From an uncultured Rhodocyclaceae bacterium (GTDB lineage: Bacteria > Pseudomonadota > Gammaproteobacteria > Burkholderiales > Rhodocyclaceae), in the NCBI GenBank assembly GCA_900549295.1, contig URNG01000078.1, positions 1 to 15,543 on the forward strand: a stretch of 15,543 nucleotides of DNA, written 5' to 3'. Below the pieces are notes generated by a model. That model saw only the letters and a list, made by a program, of their open reading frames with translations, did not search any database and was not told the origin of the DNA. Below, one piece after another: positions 1-6,607 of the stretch (position 1 is its first letter; every line of letters begins with the position of its first letter). Made by a program: the position numbers and the translations under genes.

Positions 1-42
1 GGCTTCGGCGGTGATGCCGGGCTGGCTGGCGGCGACCTGCAT
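1..42 (-). CDS. Start of an unidentified gene downstream of the catechol dioxygenase (partial)
   Basis: An ATG at 42-40 shares its A with the TGA stop of the catechol 2,3-dioxygenase gene (TGATG arrangement). The frame stays open to the window edge and gives MQVAASQPGITAEA. Such an overlap usually means translational coupling in one operon. In dmp-type clusters this position would normally hold a meta-pathway gene or an accessory gene. Fourteen residues are too few to name a family, and they do not match the starts of DmpC or DmpD that I remember. Confidence 0.45.
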   Translation of the reverse strand, partial: MQVAASQPGITAEA

Positions 43-971
43 CAGCTCACCACGCTCAGGAAGCGCTCGTTGAGCTTGCGATCGTGGTAGAAAACCGCCG
101 CGCCGACTTCGTCCATCGTCCACTTGGTCGGTTTCCAGTCGGGGTAACACTGGTAGCCGCCGCAGAACGTCTCGAAACGGTTGCCGTTGGGATCGAAGGC
201 GTAGATGGTGGTGCCGCGGGTGACGCCGTGGCGGGTGGGGCCGATGTCGATAGAAACGCGGTTCATCGACATGATGTCGGCGGCACGCAGCACCTTCTCC
301 CAGCTTTCGAGCAGGAAGGACACGTGGTGCAGCTTGCCCGGCTCGGCGTGACGCACGAAGGCGATGTCGTGCGCCTTGGTCGAGCAGGAGAGCCAGATCG
401 CCAGGTCGGTCTGGCCGTCCTCGAGTTCGATGTGCTCGACCAGGTAGAAGCCGAGCACGTCCTCGAAGATCGCCTGCGCCTTCTCGATGTCCGGCCCGTA
501 AAGCAGGCAGTGGTCGAGGCGGATCGGGGCGATGCCTTTCTCGGCGGCGTCCGTCCAGGCTTCCGGGTTGACGTCGCCCAGACCGTTGCCGGCCTCGGCC
601 TTGTAAGCGTACAGCTCGATGTCGTGGCCGGTCGGCAGCGTGAAGCGCACGCGCTCGCCGGTTTCCAGCAGATCGCCGGCCGGGATGCGGCGGGTGGCGA
701 CGCCGTAGGCGTTGAGATCCTTTTCCAGCCTGGCCAGCGTGGCGTCGCTGTCGACCTTGAAGGCGAAGAAGTCGATCCCCGCCGCGTCGGCCTGACGCAG
801 GATCACGCTGTGATGATCGCGCTCGTCCCAGGCCTTGAAGTAGACCCGCCCTTGCGCATCGCGGCCAGTCTCGATGAGGCCCAGCACGTTGCCGTAGAAA
901 TGAACGCTCTCAGCCAGATCCAGCACTTTCAACTGGACGTGCCCGGGGCGCAGTACGCCTGTCATTGCCAT
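42..971 (-). CDS. dmpB: Catechol 2,3-dioxygenase (extradiol, XylE/DmpB family)
   Basis: This cytoplasmic Fe(II) enzyme opens catechol next to its hydroxyls to give 2-hydroxymuconic semialdehyde, the first step of meta-cleavage after phenol hydroxylation. The 309-residue product matches XylE (307) in length and nearly throughout. It has two vicinal-oxygen-chelate domains (about 8-125 and 150-285). The expected iron ligands are present: His154 (LDHCLLYG), His216 (KLHHVSF) and Glu267 (GNRFETFCGG). The catalytic-pocket His201, His248 and Tyr257 are also conserved. The start at 971 is supported by GAGGAG six bases upstream. A second ATG two codons in (965) is less well placed. A sigma70-like promoter lies at 1039-1067, so the gene can be transcribed separately from the hydroxylase operon, from which a plus-strand gntR gene separates it. 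The function assignment is firm; preference for methylated catechols cannot be judged. Confidence 0.97.
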   Translation of the reverse strand: MAMTGVLRPGHVQLKVLDLAESVHFYGNVLGLIETGRDAQGRVYFKAWDERDHHSVILRQADAAGIDFFAFKVDSDATLARLEKDLNAYGVATRRIPAGDLLETGERVRFTLPTGHDIELYAYKAEAGNGLGDVNPEAWTDAAEKGIAPIRLDHCLLYGPDIEKAQAIFEDVLGFYLVEHIELEDGQTDLAIWLSCSTKAHDIAFVRHAEPGKLHHVSFLLESWEKVLRAADIMSMNRVSIDIGPTRHGVTRGTTIYAFDPNGNRFETFCGGYQCYPDWKPTKWTMDEVGAAVFYHDRKLNERFLSVVS

Positions 972-1021
972 GATTTGCTCCTCTTTCTTGGTGGTGTGGA
1001 TGACTACTCGATCAAATTTTC

Positions 1022-1034
1022 GTAATCGATTTAC
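1022..1034. promoter_or_regulatory. Candidate operator palindrome at the dioxygenase start site
   Basis: GTAATCGATTTAC has perfect 4-base arms (GTAA/TTAC) and a GT...AC outline typical of GntR-family operators. It begins four bases downstream of the -10 box of the dioxygenase promoter and covers the predicted transcription start (about 1032), a position suited to repression. A divergent GntR gene starts 127 bp away. The link to that regulator is inference. A vaguely similar GTATTGATAAAC occurs at 7040-7051 near the hydroxylase promoter. Confidence 0.45.
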
Positions 1035-1038
1035 TAAA

Positions 1039-1067
1039 ACGATATTTCAGTCCATTCTCGGTGTCAA
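1039..1067 (-). promoter_or_regulatory. Sigma70-like promoter of catechol 2,3-dioxygenase
   Basis: Read on the minus strand, a perfect -35 box TTGACA (1067-1062) is followed after exactly 17 bases by TATCGT (1044-1039), which matches the -10 consensus at 4 of 6 positions. The predicted start is near 1032, giving a leader of about 60 bases to the ATG at 971. No -24/-12 element was found in this gap, so the dioxygenase does not appear to use the sigma54 mode of the hydroxylase operon. Confidence 0.6.
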
Positions 1068-1071
1068 TAAA

Positions 1072-1087
1072 ATTCTCGAGATTTTTT
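1072..1087. repeat. Copy 1 of a 16-bp motif shared by both catabolic promoter regions
   Basis: ATTCTCGAGATTTTTT occurs here, just upstream of the dioxygenase -35 box, and again at 7020-7035 upstream of the hydroxylase operon, in the same orientation relative to both minus-strand units. It contains the 8-bp palindrome TCTCGAGA. Both copies sit in short AT-rich gaps in otherwise GC-rich DNA. A shared regulator-binding site is the simplest reading; the factor is unknown. Confidence 0.5.
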
Positions 1088-1092
1088 AAAAC

Positions 1093-1122
1093 TTAAATTT
1101 CAAGAACGCGCGCAGGTAGAAT
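1093..1122 (+). promoter_or_regulatory. Weak candidate promoter of the gntR gene
   Basis: TAGAAT (1117-1122) matches the -10 consensus at 5 of 6 positions. The best -35 is the poor TTAAAT (1093-1098) with an 18-base spacer. A start near 1129 would give a leader of about 32 bases. If real, it is back-to-back with the dioxygenase promoter, and both would be near the 1022-1034 and 1072-1087 sites, consistent with autoregulation. Confidence 0.3.
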
Positions 1123-1160
1123 CTGGGCGCTGCCAACCTATCTCGCCTTCGCCATCAACC

Positions 1161-1874
1161 ATGTCGATTTCCCTACGCTCCAACGACTCCGCTCAAGAGC
1201 CCAAAACCCTGGTCGAATCCGCCTACCGTGACCTGCGCCGCGACATCATCGAAGGCCGCCTTGCGCCGGGCACGAAGCTGCGCGTCGAGCACCTGAAGGA
1301 TTCCTACGGCGTGGGTGCCGGCACTCTGCGCGAAGCCTTGTCCTTGCTGGTGGCCGATGCCCTGGTCGTCAGCCAGGGGCAGCGTGGATTTCGCGTGGCC
1401 CCCATGTCGCTCAAGGATTTCGAAGACGTCACCCGGGTCCGGGTCATGCTGGAATGCGAGGCGCTGCGCCAATCCATCGCACAAGGCGACGATGCCTGGG
1501 AAGCCGATGTGCTGGCCGCTTTCCATCGCCTCACCAAAGCCGAGGAAAAGCGCATCGCCGCCCCCGCCGATCTGGATGAGTGGGAAGAGCGCAACCGCAT
1601 CTTTCACGAAATGCTGATTGCGGCCTGCCCGTCGCCCTGGATCAAACATTTTCTTGCCCTCCTCTACCAACAAGCCGAGCGCTACCGCCGCCTGTCACTC
1701 TTTCTGCAACCCATTCCCCGCGACGTTCATGGTGAACATGCCAGCCTGTTGAAAAGCGTCCTGGCGCGCGATGCGGAACAGGCCTGTGCGCTGCTTGGCG
1801 AGCACATCCAGCTGACTTTCCGTTCGATTTCGGCGATTCCTGCCGAAACATTCCAGGCACCGCCGGCCAGTTGA
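1161..1874 (+). CDS. GntR-family transcriptional regulator, FadR (FCD) subfamily
   Basis: A 237-residue DNA-binding regulator, of normal length for the FadR subfamily. An N-terminal winged helix spans about 16-80 (DLRRDIIEGRLAPGTKLRVE, then GAGTLREAL and QRGFRV). The C-terminal all-helical FCD ligand domain covers about 88-222, with likely metal-site histidines His149, His193 and His215; the usual preceding Asp appears as Asn145. It is divergent from the dioxygenase gene and convergent with dmpQ, leaving one base between the stop codons, so it lies inside an otherwise co-oriented dmp cluster. By context it is a good candidate for a repressor like AphS/PhcS of Comamonas phenol clusters or BphS of biphenyl clusters. 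That homology was not tested, and the effector (a pathway acid, for example) is unknown. No convincing Shine-Dalgarno precedes the ATG. Confidence 0.9.
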   Translation: MSISLRSNDSAQEPKTLVESAYRDLRRDIIEGRLAPGTKLRVEHLKDSYGVGAGTLREALSLLVADALVVSQGQRGFRVAPMSLKDFEDVTRVRVMLECEALRQSIAQGDDAWEADVLAAFHRLTKAEEKRIAAPADLDEWEERNRIFHEMLIAACPSPWIKHFLALLYQQAERYRRLSLFLQPIPRDVHGEHASLLKSVLARDAEQACALLGEHIQLTFRSISAIPAETFQAPPAS

Positions 1875-1875
1875 A

Positions 1876-2217
1876 CTAGACGGCGGCTGCCCGCTGTTCC
1901 CGAAGCACAGCGGGCTGGCAGAGGCGGCAAGCCATTTTTCCCAGTACGCGCAAACGGATGTCACTGGCCGGATAGACACGGCAGGCCAGCACCCGCCCGT
2001 TCGCTTCATCCTCGCAACTGACGTAATCGCGGCTCATCACCCGCTGCATGTATTTGCCCGACAGGATTTCGACCTTGCACACGCCGCAGCCGCCACCCCG
2101 GCAACCGACCGGAATGCCGCGCCGACCCAGGCGCTCCATGCCGCACAACAGGGATTCGCTCTGGGCACAGCGAAAACTTTCGCCGGTTTCTTCGATCAGC
2201 ACGGTGTGATAAATCAT
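1876..2217 (-). CDS. dmpQ: Chloroplast-type 2Fe-2S ferredoxin for dioxygenase reactivation (XylT/DmpQ family)
   Basis: A 113-residue plant-type ferredoxin. The family re-reduces the iron of catechol 2,3-dioxygenase after oxidative inactivation by substituted catechols. The cluster ligands are Cys39, Cys44, Cys47 and Cys79 (CX4CX2C, then X31). The stretch IPVGCRGGGCGVCKVEILSG closely resembles XylT, as does the N-terminal GESFRCA. An extra CX2C pair (Cys97, Cys100) lies in the C-terminal tail. The ATG at 2217 lies 19 bases after the dmpP stop; the upstream purine run GGGAAG is a weak ribosome site. The last codons contain a 9-bp hairpin (1889-1915). The gene is last in the K-to-Q run and its dioxygenase partner is beyond the gntR gene. 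Confidence 0.93.
   Translation of the reverse strand: MIYHTVLIEETGESFRCAQSESLLCGMERLGRRGIPVGCRGGGCGVCKVEILSGKYMQRVMSRDYVSCEDEANGRVLACRVYPASDIRLRVLGKMACRLCQPAVLREQRAAAV
1889..1915. other. Nine-base-pair hairpin at the convergent gntR/dmpQ ends
   Basis: GCCCGCTGT and ACAGCGGGC form a perfect 9-bp stem around a 9-base loop. It lies 15 bases after the gntR stop and inside the last codons of dmpQ. Neither strand has a T-run after it, so it is not a standard intrinsic terminator. It could still protect mRNA 3' ends or slow polymerase at the convergent junction. Part of the pattern may simply be coding constraint. Confidence 0.4.
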
Positions 2218-2236
2218 GATGGCTTCCCGATGGCAT

Positions 2237-3298
2237 TCAAATGTTGCGGAACAGGGGGCTTTTCAGTTGTTGTGACGCATCCGCCGCAGAGAAAAACTTC
2301 TCCATGTAGATGTCGCGCTCGAACAAGCGTCCTTGCATCAAGGTCGTGATGCAGGCTTCGATCATTGCCGGCGGCCCGCACAGATAGGCTTTGCGGTCGC
2401 GGAAGTCGTTGGCGAAATGCGCCTTGGCCGCCTCGTGCACGAAGCCACGGAAACCCGCCCAGTCCGAATCGGCCGCTTCGTGCGATAGCGCCGGCACATA
2501 GGTGAAATTCGCATACTCTGCGGCCAGCGCCCGGAATTCGGCGTCGTAGTACAGTTCTTCGCGGCTGCGCTGACCATAAACCAGGGTGATCGGCAGCGTG
2601 CAGCCTTCGGCCAGCAGATCTTCGATCATCGATTTCGGGCTGGACAGGCCGGAACCGCCGGCCATGAACAGCATGGGCACATGGGCGGATTTCTTGACGA
2701 AGAAGCGGCCATATGGCCCGGCCAGCTTCAAGGTATCGCCGACCTGCAAGCGTTCGTGCAGCCAGGTCGTGACCTGACCGCCCGGCACGATGCGCACGTT
2801 CAGTTCGATCACGCTGCCATCCTGCGGCGCGCTGGCGATGGAAAAAGCCCGCGACTGCCCGCCGGCCTCGGGCACCTCCAGGTTGATGTATTGCCCGGCC
2901 TGGAAATCCATGGGCCGGTCAAGTTTCAACCAGATGCCGCGAATGGTCGGCGTCAGCGTTTCGATGCGCAGCACCTCGCCGCTGAAATCCCGCACCGGCA
3001 GGTTGCGTGCATCCGGGTCTTCCTCGATCTCGGCTTCGATCACCGTGTCCGATTCGAGCCGACAGCAGCAGGCCAGCGCCTTGCCTTCCTCGCGCTCGAA
3101 ATCCATCAGCGCGAAGGTCGAGGCTTCGCCGTGGTCGATCTCACCGTCCACCACCTGCACCTTGCAGGTGGCGCACAGGCCGTGGCAGCAGGCGTGCGGC
3201 AGATAGATGCCGGCGCGCAGGGCGGCATCGAGAACGGTTTGCCCGTCCTCGACTTCGATGGTCTGGCCGAGGGGTTCTATCGTCAGCTCGTAGCTCAT
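2237..3298 (-). CDS. dmpP: Phenol hydroxylase reductase component P5 (ferredoxin-FAD-NADH)
   Basis: This 353-residue flavoprotein passes electrons from NADH through FAD and a 2Fe-2S cluster to the diiron oxygenase. Domains in order: plant-type ferredoxin (about 3-92; Cys37, Cys42, Cys45, Cys77), FAD-binding barrel (about 103-205; RAFS at 150-153), and NAD-binding lobe (about 207-335; AGGSGLSSP near 213-221 and the CGPPAM signature at 307-312). Length and arrangement match DmpP/PhhP and related soluble monooxygenase reductases. It starts 12 bases after the dmpO stop with a G-rich but imperfect ribosome site. A second protein of the same architecture is encoded at 14415-15428. Confidence 0.96.
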   Translation of the reverse strand: MSYELTIEPLGQTIEVEDGQTVLDAALRAGIYLPHACCHGLCATCKVQVVDGEIDHGEASTFALMDFEREEGKALACCCRLESDTVIEAEIEEDPDARNLPVRDFSGEVLRIETLTPTIRGIWLKLDRPMDFQAGQYINLEVPEAGGQSRAFSIASAPQDGSVIELNVRIVPGGQVTTWLHERLQVGDTLKLAGPYGRFFVKKSAHVPMLFMAGGSGLSSPKSMIEDLLAEGCTLPITLVYGQRSREELYYDAEFRALAAEYANFTYVPALSHEAADSDWAGFRGFVHEAAKAHFANDFRDRKAYLCGPPAMIEACITTLMQGRLFERDIYMEKFFSAADASQQLKSPLFRNI

Positions 3299-3310
3299 GC
3301 CGCCCCCGTA

Positions 3311-3670
3311 TTACGAACAGCTGTTGGCAATGCCGTTCAGCCCTGGCGTCTGGAAGCGCAGCACATCCTTGTGCCTGAGCCCCAGCTCGGCCAGCGTCTT
3401 GTTCATGTCCGGCGTGAACGGCTGGCCGGATTTCAGCCAGATGGTCTGACTGAAATCGACCTTGGCCCAATCCGGGTGGTAGGCGAAGGAATGTGCCATG
3501 ACCTTGGTGCACAGATCGCCGAAGCGGGTGTCCGGCGACAGGCAGTAGGCGAACGGGGCGCAGAACATCAGGTGTTTGTCCCAGGCGACGTACAACAACT
3601 GGTTGCCGTGGAACTTGTCCTGGCTGTCGGCGGCGGGAAATTGGTAATCCTTGAGGGCGTGTACTGCCAT
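3311..3670 (-). CDS. dmpO: Phenol hydroxylase component P4 (DmpO family)
   Basis: A 119-residue small subunit of the (alpha-beta-gamma)2 hydroxylase. The family is the gamma subunit that packs on the alpha subunit and has no cofactor of its own. The start MAVHALKDYQFPAADSQDKF and the LLYVAWDKHLMFCAPFAYCL segment are characteristic. The ATG at 3670 follows GGAG with a 7-base gap. It is separated from dmpN by 54 bases, the widest gap in the operon apart from the leader. That gap holds a strong hairpin (3693-3717). Confidence 0.95.
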   Translation of the reverse strand: MAVHALKDYQFPAADSQDKFHGNQLLYVAWDKHLMFCAPFAYCLSPDTRFGDLCTKVMAHSFAYHPDWAKVDFSQTIWLKSGQPFTPDMNKTLAELGLRHKDVLRFQTPGLNGIANSCS

Positions 3671-3692
3671 GATTTGTCTCCTTGTTGCTTGC

Positions 3693-3717
3693 CGGCGGGG
3701 AGCGGCACCCCCCGCCG
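3693..3717 (-). other. Intercistronic hairpin between dmpN and dmpO
   Basis: CGGCGGGG and CCCCGCCG make a perfect 8-bp all-GC stem around a 9-base loop. On the minus-strand transcript it lies 7 bases after the dmpN stop and is followed by CAAGCAACAAGGAG, not by a U-run. It is therefore more likely an RNA-stability or processing element, or partial attenuator, than a full terminator. Confidence 0.6.
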
Positions 3718-3724
3718 TGCGGTT

Positions 3725-5272
3725 TCAGGTGTTCTTCGTCGCCATGCCGCGCCAGGCCTGGAAATTCTGCTGGTCGCGCGAGCCTTCGTAATCGAGGTTG
3801 TCCTTGCCGTGCTCGAGGTGATACCACTTGAGCACCTCGGCCAGCGGGTCGAAGCCTTCGGCGGTCGGATCGACGCCCTCGGGGAAACAGTTGCCCTGAT
3901 AGATCTGGTGCACCGGCAGCCAGGCCTGGGCGTATTTCTCCGGCTCGCCGTCGAAGATGTGCTTACAGCCGTCGGAGCAGGTGTGGTACTTCTCGCCTTG
4001 GTATTCGGATTCGCGGTAGCAGATCTGCGTCGGGTCGCCCGGCTCGGTGAACAGCATCGGAATCTGGCAGACTTGGCAGAGCATCGGCAATGTGTTGGTG
4101 TAGAAGCGGTTGCCCTTCTCCGCCTCTTCGCGCCAGTGGGTGAAGCGCGGCCGGTAGTACTTGTCGAAGGTATTGGGGTACTTGGCCGACAGCCAGTCCA
4201 TTTCCTCGTCGTTCGGCATCCAGGTGTGGAAGGCCGCCGCCGCGCCGTACTGGTAGAAGGTCGCCCAGGCCTGGTGTGAGACGTGTTCCTTGTCCTCGGT
4301 GCATTGCTTGAGGCAGTCCGGCACCTTGATGCCGTAGCGGGCGAGGTCGTTGAACAGCGCGCCGCCGTTCTGCTCGAAGTAGATTTCCCAGGCTTCCTTC
4401 CAGCTCATCACGCGCTTGGGCAGCATGTAGTCCATCATCATGCCGACCAGCGTCAGCACGCGGATGCCGCGCCAGGCCCACTTGTCGATCCACTTCTGGA
4501 CGATGGGCAGGTTGTCCGGGTCCTGCTCGAGCATGAACTTGATGCACTCGAGGCCGAGGGTCATGTGCCGGGCTTCGTCGGATTGCGCCGAGAAGCCAAA
4601 GGTCACCGTCGCCATGTCGCCGTTGTAGGCCGCGCCGGACATGAAGGGGACGAACAGCAGATTGGTCAGCACGTACTCGAAGGAGAAGCCAATGGCGATC
4701 ATCCACTCGAAGGGGCCGGCGCTGAAGGCGTCGTCGAAGAAGGATTTCGGCACCGACAGATACCAGACCCGCTCGAGCATGTACTTGAAATCGTGAAAGC
4801 CGTCGTAGTGCTTGTTGTAGTTGGAAATGGCGTGAATCTGCGTCTGCGCGTGGCGCACTTCGTCCACCGATTGCATCAGGCAGGCGACGCGCGGGCCGAC
4901 GCCGGGGAAGTTGCGCCCGGCGGCGGCAAAGCCGCGGTGGGCGACGTATTCGAGCGGCGAGATGCCGGTCAGGAACAGCTTGATCGCGCTCAGGTAGCGG
5001 GCGTCGGTGATGCCGAGGTGGCCGTTGTTCTGGGCGAAGGCGTCGAGCACGGCGTAGAGTTTGCGTTCCTTCTCGGCCTGGTATTTCCAGTAGGCGTCCA
5101 TGGTCAGGCGGAAGGGGTCTTCCCACTTTTCCCAGTCGTGAATCTTGATGCCCTCGAACGTCGCCTGCGGGAACACCCTGTCCATCGGCTGATAGCTGGT
5201 TTCCCAGCCGAGGCCGCGCGTCATGTGGGCGTATTTCTCCTTCAGGCCCAGTTTCTTCACTTTCATGTCCAT
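3725..5272 (-). CDS. dmpN: Phenol hydroxylase large subunit P3 (diiron oxygenase alpha)
   Basis: This is the catalytic subunit, which hydroxylates phenol to catechol with O2 at a carboxylate-bridged diiron centre. Counting 515 residues from the chosen ATG at 5272, the six ligands of the bacterial multicomponent monooxygenase family are in place: Glu108, Glu138 and His141 (DEVRH), Glu199, Glu233 and His236 (DEARH). The spacing agrees with toluene/o-xylene monooxygenase. A C-terminal CX2C...CX3C set (Cys399, Cys402, Cys432, Cys436) matches the structural zinc site described for phenol hydroxylase. The frame is open 11 codons further upstream, but that extension overlaps the end of dmpM. AAGGA eight bases before the 5272 ATG and homology starting at that point favour the shorter form. 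A further ATG lies two codons in. DmpN aligns along its full length. Confidence 0.97.
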   Translation of the reverse strand: MDMKVKKLGLKEKYAHMTRGLGWETSYQPMDRVFPQATFEGIKIHDWEKWEDPFRLTMDAYWKYQAEKERKLYAVLDAFAQNNGHLGITDARYLSAIKLFLTGISPLEYVAHRGFAAAGRNFPGVGPRVACLMQSVDEVRHAQTQIHAISNYNKHYDGFHDFKYMLERVWYLSVPKSFFDDAFSAGPFEWMIAIGFSFEYVLTNLLFVPFMSGAAYNGDMATVTFGFSAQSDEARHMTLGLECIKFMLEQDPDNLPIVQKWIDKWAWRGIRVLTLVGMMMDYMLPKRVMSWKEAWEIYFEQNGGALFNDLARYGIKVPDCLKQCTEDKEHVSHQAWATFYQYGAAAAFHTWMPNDEEMDWLSAKYPNTFDKYYRPRFTHWREEAEKGNRFYTNTLPMLCQVCQIPMLFTEPGDPTQICYRESEYQGEKYHTCSDGCKHIFDGEPEKYAQAWLPVHQIYQGNCFPEGVDPTAEGFDPLAEVLKWYHLEHGKDNLDYEGSRDQQNFQAWRGMATKNT

Positions 5273-5286
5273 CTGTTTTTTCCTTC

Positions 5287-5559
5287 TCAGTTGTTCTTCC
5301 AGCAAAGCCGGAATTCGTCGTCGTCCTCGTCGAGGTGGCCGGAAATGGTGATGAGGTTGACTTGCAGCTCCTGCAAGTCGAAGTCGCGGCCGATCAGTTC
5401 CTCGATGGAAGCGCGCCGCACGGTCAGGTGGCCTTCGGCCTCGATCCTGACCATCGCCGGCTGCGGATCAAGCACGGCGTGCGGGTTGTCGGCCAGGATG
5501 GCCTCGACGATCGGACGGGTGTCCTCGTTGGTCTGCAATGCGATGAATACCTTGGACAT
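5287..5559 (-). CDS. dmpM: Phenol hydroxylase coupling/effector protein P2 (MmoB/DmpM family)
   Basis: A 90-residue cofactorless regulatory protein that binds the hydroxylase near the diiron site and is needed for efficient turnover. The MmoB/DmpM family length is about 90. The opening SKVFIALQTNEDTRPIVEAI and the acidic tail near LDEDDDEFRLCW are typical. A GGAG lies five bases before the ATG at 5559. The gene starts 8 bases after dmpL and ends 14 bases before the preferred dmpN start, consistent with coupled translation of the L-M-N subunits. Confidence 0.95.
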   Translation of the reverse strand: MSKVFIALQTNEDTRPIVEAILADNPHAVLDPQPAMVRIEAEGHLTVRRASIEELIGRDFDLQELQVNLITISGHLDEDDDEFRLCWKNN

Positions 5560-5567
5560 GTGAACTC

Positions 5568-6557
5568 CTAGACGGCGAGGCCGAGCTTGGCGCAGCGGGC
5601 GTTGAACGTGGCGAGAACCTCACCGAGCACGGTTTCGCTCTCTTTGGCGAAGGCACGGCGGGCAAGCGGCTCGAGTACGGCCAGTGTTTTCGCACGGTAG
5701 CGGACGACCCATTCGCTGATGATCTGGTGGTTTTCCGGCGATTCAGCGACCGCCACCTTGATCTGCGCGTCGACCCATTTCCCCGTTTCGACCGACCACT
5801 CGCCCATGAAGCGGGTCATCATGGAAATGGCGGTACCGCCTTCACTGGAAAATTTGCTGTCCAGATGATCGAAGAAGAGCGGATAGCTCAGTCCTTCGAG
5901 CACCAGGTTCTGGGCGACGAAGATTTCAAACCAGTCCTCCAGCACCAGCAGGTTTTCGACGTGCTGGCGCATCGGCTGCCAGCGTTCGCACTGCATCCAG
6001 GCATCCTTGGCGGCATCGAGCGCCGCCGGCGTATCCAGCGTCAGCGCAAGGCGCGTCAGATACTGGGCAGCCGCCAGGTGATCCATGGCATGGTACAGGC
6101 AGGGCTGCGTGATGGCCGTGCCGTAGCCATAGGCGGAAATATAGGAATTTCCCATGTTGCCGCCCCACTCGACGTGGCGCAGCGGCACCAGAAGTTCCAG
6201 CGCAATGCTGCGCAATTCCTGCGGCACGAGCGCCGCCAGGCCACGCTCTTCGATCATCTCGAAATTCGATTCGGCGGCTTCCTGCTGCCGGGCGCGGGCG
6301 ATCGTCCAGGCACCGTAGTAGAACTGACGCGGATCTTTCAGCGCATACCAGTCCTGCATCTTGATGCGGGTGCGATGCTTGTCGAACAAGAGCTTGTCCG
6401 GCTCCCACAGCGGGCGATAGTGGAAGATATCCGTTTGCTGGATATCGTAGGTGCCTTCCTGATAGCGGCTGGCTGGCTTGTCGCCGAAACGCCGCGCGAT
6501 GTGGTCAAAGGTGTGTCGCAGCGGCTTGATCGTTACCGTGCGCAAATCGATCTGCAT
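5568..6557 (-). CDS. dmpL: Phenol hydroxylase component P1 (DmpL, beta subunit)
   Basis: The 329-residue beta subunit of the hydroxylase, a helical ferritin-like relative of the alpha subunit that has lost the metal ligands and supports the dimer. KPASRYQEGTYDIQQTDIFH and the following HYRPLWEPDK stretch are near-diagnostic for DmpL. The start is set at the ATG at 6557 because GAGGAG precedes it by 7 bases and DmpL homologues (about 330 residues) begin there. An upstream in-frame ATG at 6611 would add 18 unrelated residues and overlap the dmpK stop. A 50-base gap without obvious structure separates it from dmpK. Confidence 0.96.
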   Translation of the reverse strand: MQIDLRTVTIKPLRHTFDHIARRFGDKPASRYQEGTYDIQQTDIFHYRPLWEPDKLLFDKHRTRIKMQDWYALKDPRQFYYGAWTIARARQQEAAESNFEMIEERGLAALVPQELRSIALELLVPLRHVEWGGNMGNSYISAYGYGTAITQPCLYHAMDHLAAAQYLTRLALTLDTPAALDAAKDAWMQCERWQPMRQHVENLLVLEDWFEIFVAQNLVLEGLSYPLFFDHLDSKFSSEGGTAISMMTRFMGEWSVETGKWVDAQIKVAVAESPENHQIISEWVVRYRAKTLAVLEPLARRAFAKESETVLGEVLATFNARCAKLGLAV

Positions 6558-6607
6558 TTCAAGTCTCCTCTTTGTGTTGTGGTGCAATAAGCTGATTTCG
6601 AACGGGC

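Noticed and set aside
84..1025. Plus-strand open frame opposite catechol 2,3-dioxygenase
   Set aside because: It is a shadow of a confidently identified gene, lacks domains, and ends in the regulatory gap.
5273..5305. Eleven-codon N-terminal extension of dmpN
   Set aside because: It overlaps the dmpM coding end, whereas a ribosome site and homology place the start at 5272.
2681..5563. Long open frames on the plus strand opposite dmpP, dmpO, dmpN and dmpM (for example 2681-4279 and 4283-5563)
   Set aside because: They are antisense to genes with full-length family matches and catalytic residues. Their products are low-complexity V/G/A/R/H-rich and show no recognisable motif, as is usual for the opposite strand of GC-rich genes.
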